Shown here: piece after piece, positions 1-7,650 of the stretch
How positions within the stretch are numbered: position 1 is the first letter of the stretch
Layout of the letters: each line of letters starts with the position of its first letter
Assembly: GCA_947488195.1 (NCBI GenBank)
Contig: CANKYR010000008.1
Span: 1-40,027 of the forward strand
Reading direction: 5' to 3'
DNA length: 40,027 bases
Origin: Flavobacteriales bacterium
Lineage (GTDB): Bacteria > Bacteroidota > Bacteroidia > Flavobacteriales_D > Sanyastnellaceae
Program-made: the position numbers and the translations under genes
The notes under the pieces: model-generated
Seen by the model: the letters and a program-made list of their open reading frames with translations, nothing else
Database searches by the model: none
Told to the model about the DNA's origin: nothing

Positions 1-607
1 TGTACGTTTTGCGCATTCCCCATTCCAAAGAAAATCCAAGCAACCCTTTAATGTTACATTTCAATCCTGCACCCATTGGCATTGTGAATCCCGTTGTTTT
101 ATACAACGCATCTTTACCTGCCATTCCCTGCCCCTCAGTTCCGGCGGGTTGAAGGGGGTGCCAATAACCGTTATACATTCCCTCTGGATTCATTCGAAAA
201 ACAGCAGCACCAAGAAATAAATATGGAGAAATGTTGTGCTTTGAATTGATTTGATAATTGAAGAAGTTCAACTCGGCAATGACACTTCCTTCAAAAAAGC
301 GATTTCTAAAATTTAAATTTCTATTCTGTTGCCAAACATCTTTACTGTCTGAATCGAAAGCCTCAACATTCCCGTAAGTTAGGCCTGTGCGAATGGCCCA
401 ACGCTTATTCAAATTATTTCGAATAGCGATTCCAAGGGCTAATTTTTCTTTGGTTCCAAAATGCTTCGAAGGATTTATCTCACCAATGTAATAGGCCGTT
501 CCCACCGAAATAGAAAGTTCCTTGCTTCGTTCTTTGCTCAGTCCCTGCGCGATTGCCGCGGCATTTCCAACTAAAAATAACACCAAAAGAAGTAAACGGT
601 TATTCAT
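1..607 (-). CDS. DUF6089-type outer-membrane/envelope protein (3' end cut by window edge)
   Basis: The minus-strand reading frame opens with ATG at 607 and stays open to base 1, giving about 202 residues; the stop lies outside the window. Residues 1-21 look like a signal peptide (hydrophobic LLLLVLFLVG, then AAAIAQ). The rest alternates short aromatic and polar stretches as in a small outer-membrane beta barrel, for example SISVGTAYYIGEINPSKHFG and SPYLFLGAAVFRMNP. The family resemblance is to the Bacteroidota DUF6089 proteins, which I know to sit between nadK and uppS/bamA. It starts 32 bp after the nadK stop, so the two are probably co-transcribed. The molecular function of the family is unknown to me; a role in envelope assembly is inferred only from neighbours. 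An ordinary OmpA-like porin barrel is the main alternative. Confidence 0.8.
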   Translation of the reverse strand, partial: MNNRLLLLVLFLVGNAAAIAQGLSKERSKELSISVGTAYYIGEINPSKHFGTKEKLALGIAIRNNLNKRWAIRTGLTYGNVEAFDSDSKDVWQQNRNLNFRNRFFEGSVIAELNFFNYQINSKHNISPYLFLGAAVFRMNPEGMYNGYWHPLQPAGTEGQGMAGKDALYKTTGFTMPMGAGLKCNIKGLLGFSLEWGMRKTY

Positions 608-639
608 ACCTGCACAATGCTTTTTTCAATTAATTATTG

Positions 640-1515
640 TCAATCCATTCGAATGTCAAGTCCCCAACCCATTTTCTTACGAATGGTTCTGAAGAAATTT
701 CTTCCTTCCAAAAGTATCATTTGCAGTTCAAAGGGTGCGCGACACAATGTAATTTCTACACCGCTGTCCACCACGTACTGAAAACTGTCTAATGTTATTT
801 GTATCTGTCCAGACCTACAATCCGCTTTCAACTTCACTGTTGAGGTGTCTCCAATTACAAGCGGACGAGCTGTTAAGTTGTGAGCTGAAATAGGCGTGAT
901 AATAAAATTATTCGAATTCGGTGTTACTATGGGGCCGCCGCAAGAAAGCGAATAGGCCGTAGACCCTGTTGGGGTGGCAACAATTAATCCATCTGCCCAG
1001 TAACTGCTCAAAAAGGCTTTATTCACCGACGCGTTAATTTTGATCATTTCATTCCGCGTGGCGTTGTTGATTGTAATTTCATTCAACGCATAGGGGAAAT
1101 CACCGAAATCGAATTGTTCCGATTTAATTTGAATGAAGGAGCGCGGGTCAATGGTGTATTCGGAATTTACAAACTGTTCAAGAGCTTCGTCAACTTCTGA
1201 TACGCTCACGTGAGAGAGAAACCCGAGTCTTCCTGTGTTGATTCCTAACAGCGGAATACGTTTAGAACCTACCAGTCGCGCTGCATCTAGAAATGTTCCA
1301 TCGCCACCAAAGCTGAACAACGCTGTTGCATTTTCAAATTCTGAATTTTCTTCGAAGGTGGTGTGTGCCGGAATTTGAATGTGTGACTGAAGAAAACGTT
1401 CAAACCCTTTGTAGACACAAATGGAAATTCCGCGTCGCACCATTTTCTCAAGAAATTGTTGCACTGCTGGAGCCAAGTCGGCCTCGAATTTTTTTCCAAA
1501 AACGTATACTAACAT
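640..1515 (-). CDS. nadK: NAD kinase
   Basis: This is a 291-residue protein of normal length for NAD kinase, the cytoplasmic enzyme that makes NADP from NAD and ATP (or polyphosphate). The family signature FGGDGT is at residues 69-74, followed by GINTGRLGFLSHV. The NEITINN segment and the later WADGLIVATPTGSTAYSLSCGGP block, both part of the NAD/catalytic site, are intact. The ATG at 1515 directly precedes a plausible N-terminus (MLVYVFGKKF). It lies 38 bp after the CBS-domain gene and 32 bp before the DUF6089 gene, all on the minus strand, so the three probably form one transcript read from a promoter near 2240. Nothing looks damaged or foreign. Confidence 0.97.
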   Translation of the reverse strand: MLVYVFGKKFEADLAPAVQQFLEKMVRRGISICVYKGFERFLQSHIQIPAHTTFEENSEFENATALFSFGGDGTFLDAARLVGSKRIPLLGINTGRLGFLSHVSVSEVDEALEQFVNSEYTIDPRSFIQIKSEQFDFGDFPYALNEITINNATRNEMIKINASVNKAFLSSYWADGLIVATPTGSTAYSLSCGGPIVTPNSNNFIITPISAHNLTARPLVIGDTSTVKLKADCRSGQIQITLDSFQYVVDSGVEITLCRAPFELQMILLEGRNFFRTIRKKMGWGLDIRMD

Positions 1516-1553
1516 ATCGTGTAAAAAACAAAGGTAGCGCTTTTCAGCAAACG

Positions 1554-2213
1554 CTACATATTCAAGTAACGCATGAGTTCGTTGTAACGATCTTTTAACT
1601 CATCGTCGTACTGAGAAGCCTGAAACTTACTAAGGACATTGTAATTGAAACGCTCTAAACTTTGAAGAATAGGATTCAAATCGGGTAGATCAATTTTAAT
1701 GTGCATCTCCAAATTCCCCTCTGAAACTGCAACCACGGAAAGGCTTAAGATCTTTGCGTTGTTTTCTTCAATGATGCGTGCAATTTGCTGAATGCTGTGA
1801 TCGCGCTCGAATACTTGCAATACAATGATTCCTCCTTCGCGCATGGCACCTAACATTTCTGCTAAATGATCGAGCAAATCGGCAGAAGTGATACTACCGA
1901 GGTAGTTATTTCCTTCGTCAACAACGGGAATTACTGTTACATCATTTTCACTGACCACCTTCAATACGTCTAAAACATGTGAATCTGGTAAAACAGAAAC
2001 ATTTAGCAAATCGAGTTCAGCCTGAACTTCACCCTGATAAACCTCCGCGTTTAGGAAATCACTTTCATTGGCTAAGCCTATAAACAATCCGTTTTCAACC
2101 ACAGGTAAATCGTTCACACGCAATTCATCCATTAAATTTAATACGTACATAGCCGAATCGCCGCGACTCAGTGCGGGCAGGCTTTTCGATATTAAATTTA
2201 GAGCTTTATTCAT
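1554..2213 (-). CDS. Tandem CBS-domain protein
   Basis: This is a 219-residue cytoplasmic protein made of a CBS-domain pair (Bateman module). The first CBS repeat covers roughly residues 1-60 (DELRVNDLPVVENGLFIGLA). The second covers about 70-130 (SENDVTVIPVVDEGNNYLGSITSADLL). A C-terminal part of about 80 residues resembles an ACT-like fold (GGIIVLQVFERDHSIQQIARIIEENNAKI). CBS pairs commonly bind adenine nucleotides and sense energy status; the ligand here is unknown. I chose the ATG at 2213; an upstream in-frame extension to 2300 would run into the pdxJ promoter region and encodes unconserved-looking residues. It is first in an operon with nadK, so a regulatory link to NAD(P) supply is possible but is inference from position. 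Confidence 0.9.
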   Translation of the reverse strand: MNKALNLISKSLPALSRGDSAMYVLNLMDELRVNDLPVVENGLFIGLANESDFLNAEVYQGEVQAELDLLNVSVLPDSHVLDVLKVVSENDVTVIPVVDEGNNYLGSITSADLLDHLAEMLGAMREGGIIVLQVFERDHSIQQIARIIEENNAKILSLSVVAVSEGNLEMHIKIDLPDLNPILQSLERFNYNVLSKFQASQYDDELKDRYNELMRYLNM

Positions 2214-2233
2214 AGCATGTTTTGACGAGCGAT

Positions 2234-2262
2234 TAAACGTACATTCATTTTTCGTTCCACAA
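2234..2262 (-). promoter_or_regulatory. Candidate promoter of the CBS-nadK-DUF6089 operon
   Basis: Read on the minus strand, TTG at 2262-2260 is followed by 18 bases and then TACGTTTA at 2241-2234. That matches seven of eight positions of the Bacteroidota -7 element TAnnTTTG with near-ideal spacing from the -33 TTG. The CBS gene ATG lies about 20 bases downstream. No experimental start site is known. Confidence 0.45.
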
Positions 2263-2268
2263 CGTGAA

Positions 2269-2295
2269 TTTGAATTCGAATATTGCCGAGTTTTG
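2269..2295 (+). promoter_or_regulatory. Weak candidate promoter of pdxJ
   Basis: TTTG at 2269-2272 and GAGTTTTG at 2288-2295 resemble the -33 and -7 elements, but the spacer is only 15 bases and the first base of the -7 box is wrong. It lies 19 bases before the pdxJ ATG and is divergent from the CBS-operon promoter. The call rests on weak matches. Confidence 0.25.
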
Positions 2296-2314
2296 CACAA
2301 CCAATTTTAAATAC

Positions 2315-3028
2315 ATGATCGCACTTAGCGTAAACATTAATAAAATAGCCACCATTCGGAATGCACGAGGTGGCATTACACCAGATGTCATTGTGGCAGC
2401 GCAGAACATCGAACGCTTCGGTGCCGATGGCATTACGGTGCACCCGAGACCCGACGAGCGTCACATTCGTTACGCAGATGTCCCCGCTTTGAAAAAAGTT
2501 GTAAAAACTGAATTCAATGTGGAAGGGTATCCTACTTCTGACTTTATGGAATTGGTTATTCAATCGAAACCGCATCAGGTTACATTGGTGCCAGATGCGC
2601 CAGATGCTGTAACATCCAACGCAGGTTGGGATGTGGAAACACATTTTGATTTTTTATCGGGAATCGTTAAAGAATTAAAATCACACGGCATGCGTGTAAG
2701 TATTTTCATGGAAGCCAATCCCGCCCTCATGAAAAGAGCCGCTGAAACCGGCACAGATCGCATTGAATTGTATACCGAAAGCTACGCTGTTGGCTATTCC
2801 CTTGACAAAGAAAAAGCTGTAGCGCCATTTATTGAAACTGCGAAAGCTGCACACGAAGCGGGACTTGGCATTAATGCCGGTCACGATTTGAACATGGAGA
2901 ATTTAAAATACTTTGCGCAACAAGTGCCGCATCTCGACGAGGTTTCTGTAGGCCATGCGCTTATCTCAGATGCCTTGTATTTCGGATTGGAAAATACCGT
3001 GCAGATGTACAAAAACGAATTGATGTAA
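2315..3028 (+). CDS. pdxJ: Pyridoxine 5'-phosphate synthase
   Basis: This is a 237-residue protein matching PdxJ along its length. PdxJ is the TIM-barrel enzyme that condenses 1-deoxyxylulose 5-phosphate with 3-amino-2-oxopropyl phosphate to make pyridoxine 5'-phosphate. Recognisable blocks are SVNINKIATIRNARGG near the N-terminus, GITVHPRPDERHIRYADV, VTLVPDAPDAVTSNAGWDV, the catalytic-region TGTDRIELYTESYA, and GLGINAGHDLNMENL near the C-terminus. I set the start at ATG 2315 because the conserved family N-terminus begins there; a 17-residue upstream extension from 2264 has no similarity to the family. One base separates its stop from the next gene, so it is probably co-transcribed with the hydrolase. 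The product supports vitamin B6 for the many PLP enzymes in the window. Confidence 0.97.
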   Translation: MIALSVNINKIATIRNARGGITPDVIVAAQNIERFGADGITVHPRPDERHIRYADVPALKKVVKTEFNVEGYPTSDFMELVIQSKPHQVTLVPDAPDAVTSNAGWDVETHFDFLSGIVKELKSHGMRVSIFMEANPALMKRAAETGTDRIELYTESYAVGYSLDKEKAVAPFIETAKAAHEAGLGINAGHDLNMENLKYFAQQVPHLDEVSVGHALISDALYFGLENTVQMYKNELM

Positions 3029-3029
3029 A

Positions 3030-3800
3030 ATGAAATTGCATTTCAGTAAATACGGGGAAGGAAAACCAATGCTCATCTTTCATGGGCTTTTTGGGACAGG
3101 AGATAATTGGACCACGCATGCTAAAAAATGGGCAGAACATGGGTTCTGCGTATACACCATTGACCAACGAAATCATGGAAGATCATTTCATTCCGATGAA
3201 ATGAATTACAAACTCATGTGTGAAGACGCCATTGATTTCATAGCCTCTGAAAACCTTCGCGATGTGATACTCTTGGGTCACAGCATGGGAGGAAAGACAG
3301 TGATGCATGTTGCGCAAGAAATTGAATTTCTAATTGAAAAACTGATTATTGTTGACATGGGGGCGAAACGCTATCCTCGACATCACGACACTGTTTTTGA
3401 AGCGTTGCGATCAGTTCCCTTGAATCAAATACAATCAAGAGCGGAAGCGGAAGATATTTTTTCTAAGACCTCTGTTGACAAGGCCACGCAGCTTTTTCTG
3501 CTTAAAAATCTCTATTGGAAAGAACCGGGAAAACTCGCATGGCGATTCAATATTGATGCACTTGAATTCCATATCAATGAAATTCTTGCTGAAGTACCGC
3601 TGAACACCGCCATTAGCCTACCAACATTGTTTATTAAAGGAGAACTTTCCAATTATATTTTGAAGGAAGACGAGCGTTCTCTGCAAGAGTACTTTTCCCA
3701 AGCTAAAATTATTGAAATGAAAAACACGGGACATTGGCCTCACGCCGAATCTCCGGAACTATTTTTCCAACAGGTACTTGATTTTAGTCTTAACGGATAG
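3030..3800 (+). CDS. Alpha/beta-fold hydrolase (YbfF-like esterase)
   Basis: This is a 256-residue alpha/beta hydrolase. Visible family elements are the oxyanion-region HGLFGTGDNW (residues 18-27), the TIDQRNHGRS segment, the nucleophile elbow GHSMGG with Ser85, and the catalytic His235 in NTGHWPHAESP. The order and the DQRNHGRS motif are typical of the YbfF/ABHD11-like esterases that act on short-chain acyl thioesters or esters, but the true substrate cannot be read from sequence. No signal peptide is present, so it is cytoplasmic. The start ATG follows the pdxJ stop by one base, pointing to translational coupling; the pdxJ-hydrolase pairing recurs in Bacteroidota as far as I know. Confidence 0.9.
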   Translation: MKLHFSKYGEGKPMLIFHGLFGTGDNWTTHAKKWAEHGFCVYTIDQRNHGRSFHSDEMNYKLMCEDAIDFIASENLRDVILLGHSMGGKTVMHVAQEIEFLIEKLIIVDMGAKRYPRHHDTVFEALRSVPLNQIQSRAEAEDIFSKTSVDKATQLFLLKNLYWKEPGKLAWRFNIDALEFHINEILAEVPLNTAISLPTLFIKGELSNYILKEDERSLQEYFSQAKIIEMKNTGHWPHAESPELFFQQVLDFSLNG

Positions 3801-3813
3801 CACTCAATTCATT

Positions 3814-3821
3814 TATATTTG
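3814..3821 (+). promoter_or_regulatory. -7 promoter element of the universal stress protein gene
   Basis: TATATTTG is a perfect match to the Bacteroidota -7 consensus TAnnTTTG and ends 14 bases before the ATG at 3836. No clear -33 TTG is visible about 19 bases upstream. The short leader fits a monocistronic stress gene. Confidence 0.5.
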
Positions 3822-3835
3822 CAAAAAATATTATT

Positions 3836-4675
3836 ATGGGATTTTCTAAGAAAATTTTAGTTCCAGTCGATTTCACTAAGGTGAGCGATATTGCCATTGA
3901 ACATGCGCTTTTGATGGGCAAAACAATTCTTGCCGATATTCATCTGATTCACATTGTAGAAAATAAGAAACAAGTTTCTGAAGCGCGCTTGAAGTTAGAC
4001 GCGCTTAAAGATCGTATTCGTGTTGAAAACAGCGTTGAGATTCACGCTCATGTTCGCATCGGGAACATCTTTGAAGACATAGATAAGGCTGCAACGGAAA
4101 TGGATGCAGCACTTATTATTATGGGGACACATGGGGCTCGCGGTATGCAATTCATGTCTGGAAGCCGCGCATTGAAAATTGTTACTGAAAGTTCTATTCC
4201 TTTCATCGTTGTTCAAGAGAGAACCATTCGTGAGCAAGGATATCACCGTTTGGTTGTGCCATTAGACTTGCACAAAGAAACCAAGCAAAAACTAAGTGCA
4301 GTTCGCGATATCGCGAAGTACTTTAACTCGAAAGTGTATTTGATTTCACCGAATGAAACCGATGAGTTCCTAAAAAATCAACTGGACCGTAATTTAAATT
4401 ACGCCGTAGAATATTTGAGTTCAAAGAACATTCCTGTTGAAGTTGAAATTACTGAAACGAAGTCCGAAGGTTCATTCGTGAAATCGTTGTTGAAATATTC
4501 TGCAGCGGTTGAAGCTGATTTGATTTGTATTATGAATTTCTACGAGAGTTCACTGTTAAATGTATTCAACTCGAGCTACGAACAGCACTTAATCACCAAC
4601 GATGCGCAGATACCTGTGTTATGTGTGAACCCGGTTGACACTTATATAGCAGACCGCTCAAGCCTGGCTTCGTAA
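3836..4675 (+). CDS. Tandem-domain universal stress protein (UspA family)
   Basis: This is a 279-residue cytoplasmic protein with two UspA-like alpha/beta domains in tandem. The first domain (about residues 1-127) starts with KKILVPVDFTKVSDIAIEHA and carries the nucleotide-binding glycine motif GTHGARGMQFMSGS at 97-110. The second domain (about 133-275) begins YHRLVVPLDLHKET and lacks an obvious glycine loop, so only the first half is likely to bind ATP. Proteins of this kind are induced under stress; the biochemical role is not settled. It has its own -7 element and ends only three bases from the converging phosphatase stop, so transcripts from both sides probably overlap. Confidence 0.92.
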   Translation: MGFSKKILVPVDFTKVSDIAIEHALLMGKTILADIHLIHIVENKKQVSEARLKLDALKDRIRVENSVEIHAHVRIGNIFEDIDKAATEMDAALIIMGTHGARGMQFMSGSRALKIVTESSIPFIVVQERTIREQGYHRLVVPLDLHKETKQKLSAVRDIAKYFNSKVYLISPNETDEFLKNQLDRNLNYAVEYLSSKNIPVEVEITETKSEGSFVKSLLKYSAAVEADLICIMNFYESSLLNVFNSSYEQHLITNDAQIPVLCVNPVDTYIADRSSLAS

Positions 4676-4678
4676 TAA

Positions 4679-6145
4679 TTAGATTCGAATTCCGATAACT
4701 AAAAGGTCATCGGTTTGTTCCACTGAACCCTTCCAAGCGTCAAACGTTTCGTGAAGGGTTTTTTCTTGTGCATCTATTTCTAGACTTGATATAGATGTAA
4801 GAATTTCTTTGAATCGCTTTCGCATGAACTTTTTATTGTTCGCTTCGCCAAACTGGTCTGCATATCCGTCGCTGCAGGCGTATACCATATCCTCTTTTTC
4901 CAATTGGAATTTCTTTGTCTCAAAAGACTGACCGCGTTCACCGAAGGTTCCAATGCTTCGCTTGGTTGGAGCCAATTCAATAAGTTCATTCTTTCTAACA
5001 ACGTAAAGTGGAATGTTCGCGCCGCAATATTCCAACATCATTTCCTTTTCATCGATCGCACAAAGTGCAATGTCCATACCGTCTCGAACACCGGTGTTAT
5101 TGTTACGCAGCACCTCTGTACCTAAACGATTAACGCTATTTAGAATCTGTGAAGGATCGAGAAAAACTTTAGTCACGTGATTCAAAAAGTTGTGACCTAC
5201 CAAACTCATGAATGCACCGGGAACACCGTGTCCCGTGCAGTCTGCAGCGGCGAACAATTTCTTTCCACCTACATTCTTAAACCAATAAAAATCGCCACTT
5301 ACAACAGCCTTCGGAACATAAAAAACAAAACTCTTGTTGAAGATTTGTCTTACCGCACCAATGTTCGGTAAGATTGTATTTTGAAGTCTTTGGGCGTAAT
5401 TGATGCTGTCAGTCAAATCGTGATACAACAAATTCAATTGTTCCTTTTGAACATCTGATTCTTCTTTTTGCTTTCTCAGTTTTGTGGTGAAATAGGCAAT
5501 GGCAATTCCCGCGCATAAAACGAACAAAGAAACCACTACAAGAACACCTGTCAAACGAGAGAACTGAACATTCATTTCTTCAATTTCCCTATTCATTCGT
5601 TCTGTTTGCTTTGTGCGCAATTCATTCAGAATAGCCTCTGCTTCTTCAACCACCAGGGGGATTCCACTTCCTTCAATAAAATATGATTCAGCTTCCATTA
5701 ACGCAATTGGATTGCTATAACTATCGAAGGTTGGTAACAGCTCTTGAACCGCCTTGAATTGAATGAGCATGTCTCCAACTTTTCGCTCCAAAGAATCCAT
5801 ACTCTTCTGTTCCTCTGAACTAAAGTTATTCTTGACTTCCTTCAGGCGCAACCATGAATTCATGAGTGAGCTATCACTAATTGCTTTCATTTCCTTACGA
5901 TGCAGATCTTCCTCTACACGTTGCACAAAAGCCCACTCTTTGATTAAATCTTTTGAGCGAAGGGTGTATCCTTCGAGGTCTTGCAAGCGTCCAATTGAAG
6001 GAACATACTTGTCGTTAATTTTCCGATTGATATCATAACTCCGCTGAAGGGTAAGCATAGTCATGACTAAGGTTCCGGCAACTATGAATATAATGGCACC
6101 GAAACCAAATCCAAGACGATGCTTCTTATTGAAGAACCAATTCAT
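4679..6145 (-). CDS. Membrane sensor SpoIIE/PP2C-type serine phosphatase
   Basis: This is a 488-residue inner-membrane protein. A first transmembrane helix lies at about residues 12-33 and a second at about 199-221. Between them is a largely helical periplasmic sensor of about 165 residues, like the four-helix-bundle sensors of chemoreceptors. After the second helix comes a short coiled-coil stretch and a SpoIIE-type PP2C domain (about 245-488). Its metal-binding aspartates sit in SGDFYWF and AAADCTGHGVPGAFMSLVG. Such enzymes dephosphorylate serine/threonine on anti-sigma antagonists or related switch proteins; no partner is encoded nearby. I take ATG 6145 as the start because the in-frame codon at 6154 is TTG. 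It is the last gene of a unit with the TPR and YfiR-like genes, which suggests they feed its sensor. Confidence 0.92.
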   Translation of the reverse strand: MNWFFNKKHRLGFGFGAIIFIVAGTLVMTMLTLQRSYDINRKINDKYVPSIGRLQDLEGYTLRSKDLIKEWAFVQRVEEDLHRKEMKAISDSSLMNSWLRLKEVKNNFSSEEQKSMDSLERKVGDMLIQFKAVQELLPTFDSYSNPIALMEAESYFIEGSGIPLVVEEAEAILNELRTKQTERMNREIEEMNVQFSRLTGVLVVVSLFVLCAGIAIAYFTTKLRKQKEESDVQKEQLNLLYHDLTDSINYAQRLQNTILPNIGAVRQIFNKSFVFYVPKAVVSGDFYWFKNVGGKKLFAAADCTGHGVPGAFMSLVGHNFLNHVTKVFLDPSQILNSVNRLGTEVLRNNNTGVRDGMDIALCAIDEKEMMLEYCGANIPLYVVRKNELIELAPTKRSIGTFGERGQSFETKKFQLEKEDMVYACSDGYADQFGEANNKKFMRKRFKEILTSISSLEIDAQEKTLHETFDAWKGSVEQTDDLLVIGIRI

Positions 6146-6154
6146 GGATTTCAA

Positions 6155-7042
6155 TTAATTTGATTTGAATTTTTTCTCAGACTCTTTTTTCAAACGAAGA
6201 AATTCTTCTTCTCTACCCAAGGCCCTATTCACGAACATAAGCACTTTGTAATTCGTATATGAAGGGGTGCAGGTAGCAAAGGCTTGCTGCGCATAGGGAA
6301 TGGCCGCTTTAAATTTCTTTACGCTTTCGTCTTGAATGGAAATTAAATCCATCATGTCTGTCTGAGCGCCAATTTTCCGAATCATGTAAACACCTTGATT
6401 GTAGTTGACAATAGCCAAGTTCAAATTCGCGGTGCAATTTCTATTATCCAAGGCTAACACTTTAGAGTAGTATTCCAAACACAAAAAATAATGATGGTTG
6501 TCTTCTGTGTTTTTGATCCAATTGCGGTAATGTCCTTCGGCCATTTTACTGTTGAATTCTAAATTCAAATCTTTGAGTTCGACATCTGAACCTTTATAAA
6601 GCTCTTCAAACTTTTTGAATAGGTCAATCGGTTCATTCTCGGATTCGTTATCCATTTCAGCAGAACGTAACAACGCGTCATTGAAATAGGTGAAAGCTAT
6701 GTACTGAAAAGCAGCATCTATGTTTGATGCGAATTCCAAATTTGAATCGAATTCGCGTGCTTTCTTCAAAGCAGCTGCACTTCGGTTTCTGTAGTTACTC
6801 TGGCGTTGATTGGCTTCCTTTTGTTTGTACAGCTCTTTTAAAATAAATCCTTTTACAAACCATGCATTCGGATCTGAGTTCAAACTGGCCAATTTAAAAC
6901 CTTCGTCAATTTGAGCAAGCGCTTCATCATATTTCTTTTCATCGCACAATTCAGCGGCTTTCGCTACAATTGGATTCACTTGACTGTAGCCCATTTGAGC
7001 CACACCAAGTAAAATCAAAAAAAGTAAGAATGTGTGCTTCAT
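6155..7042 (-). CDS. Secreted TPR-like protein
   Basis: This is a 295-residue protein with a clear signal peptide (MKHTFLLFLILLGVAQMGYSQ), so it is probably periplasmic. The mature part is helical. It has degenerate tetratricopeptide-like pairs, for example AAELCDEKKYDEALAQIDEG near the N-terminus and CLEYYSKVLALDNRNCTANL in the second half. ATG 7042 is chosen because it opens the signal peptide; an in-frame extension to 7111 would overlap the YfiR-like gene and bury the peptide. It starts one base after the upstream stop and ends nine bases before the phosphatase ATG, so the three are very likely one operon. TPR folds bind proteins; here it could bridge the YfiR-like protein and the phosphatase sensor, which is inference. 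I do not recognise a named family. Confidence 0.82.
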   Translation of the reverse strand: MKHTFLLFLILLGVAQMGYSQVNPIVAKAAELCDEKKYDEALAQIDEGFKLASLNSDPNAWFVKGFILKELYKQKEANQRQSNYRNRSAAALKKAREFDSNLEFASNIDAAFQYIAFTYFNDALLRSAEMDNESENEPIDLFKKFEELYKGSDVELKDLNLEFNSKMAEGHYRNWIKNTEDNHHYFLCLEYYSKVLALDNRNCTANLNLAIVNYNQGVYMIRKIGAQTDMMDLISIQDESVKKFKAAIPYAQQAFATCTPSYTNYKVLMFVNRALGREEEFLRLKKESEKKFKSN

Positions 7043-7043
7043 A

Positions 7044-7562
7044 CTATTGAACTTTCCATTGTAAAATTTTATTCCCAGGTGTAATTTTCTTCTCAGATAA
7101 AGCGACCTCACTTAATTCGTAGCGAATAGAATTATCTACTGTTTTGAAATTAATGGCCGCCCCACTGCCGAGCGCTCCCTCCCAGTTTGTGACAACCAAG
7201 GTGCTCTTCCCTTTCACCTCTTTCATTATTTTCTGCAGATCAGATTTTTTCGACTTGTCTATAAAAACAATATGACTACTTACCCCTGCCTTGTATTCAG
7301 ACCATGCAACAACTTCAATCGTCTGTGCACCTACTGGCTTCATTCCATATTTCTCCACAACATGCTTATAGACGGCGTCATTTCCATACACAACAATGAG
7401 AAATTTTCCTTTCTTCATTTCAACAGGCCAATTGCTATTCACCGCAAACTGATAAATAAAATTTGCTTGAATCATCGCACGCGAATCTCCCTCGTCTAAC
7501 TGCTGCGCAGAAAGCCACTGGCTTGAGGCCAAAACAATGAGGAGTAAAACGATTCTTTTCAT
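7044..7562 (-). CDS. YfiR-like (DUF4154) periplasmic protein
   Basis: This is a 172-residue protein with a signal peptide (residues 1-19, ending LSAQ). The mature part matches the YfiR/DUF4154 pattern: a MIQANFIYQFAVNSNWP opening block, then FLIVVYGNDAVYKHV, a mid-domain SSHIVFIDKSKKSDLQKI, and TLVVTNWEGALGSGAAINF near the end. In Pseudomonas, YfiR is a periplasmic repressor of the diguanylate cyclase YfiN and responds to redox and envelope state. No cyclase is present here; the neighbour is a SpoIIE-type phosphatase instead. It is the first gene of the unit, behind a perfect -7 box. The two cysteines that form disulfides in Pseudomonas YfiR are absent: this protein has no cysteine at all. 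Confidence 0.85.
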   Translation of the reverse strand: MKRIVLLLIVLASSQWLSAQQLDEGDSRAMIQANFIYQFAVNSNWPVEMKKGKFLIVVYGNDAVYKHVVEKYGMKPVGAQTIEVVAWSEYKAGVSSHIVFIDKSKKSDLQKIMKEVKGKSTLVVTNWEGALGSGAAINFKTVDNSIRYELSEVALSEKKITPGNKILQWKVQ

Positions 7563-7587
7563 TTAATAGCGCTATACAGGCGCATAA

Positions 7588-7595
7588 CAAATCTA
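7588..7595 (-). promoter_or_regulatory. -7 promoter element of the YfiR-TPR-phosphatase operon
   Basis: On the minus strand this reads TAGATTTG, a perfect TAnnTTTG match, about 25 bases before the YfiR-like ATG at 7562. The nearest upstream TTG, at 7613-7611, leaves a 15-base spacer, shorter than the usual 17-20. Confidence 0.5.
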
Positions 7596-7601
7596 TTTGA
7601 A

Positions 7602-7619
7602 CAATTGGTACAATTGGTA
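7602..7619. repeat. Perfect 9-bp tandem repeat upstream of the YfiR operon promoter
   Basis: CAATTGGTA occurs twice head to tail (7602-7610 and 7611-7619), each copy containing the palindrome CAATTG. It lies immediately upstream of the -7 box of the YfiR operon, in the position where an operator or activator site would act. No binding protein can be named; chance is not excluded in AT-rich DNA. Confidence 0.6.
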
Positions 7620-7650
7620 TTCAAATGATAAGGTTCTTCACCTTGAATTG

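Noticed and set aside
1326-1598. Plus-strand open frame of 90 codons opposite nadK
   Set aside because: It is antisense to the NAD kinase coding region and shows no family features.
2264-2314. In-frame N-terminal extension of pdxJ from an ATG at 2264
   Set aside because: The extra 17 residues do not resemble the family, and the segment overlaps the probable promoter region; the family start is the ATG at 2315.
7630-7644. Hairpin AAGGT-TCTTC-ACCTT between the FAD oxidoreductase and YfiR-like genes as a terminator
   Set aside because: The stem is only 5 bp and no T-run follows on either strand, so termination is not supported.
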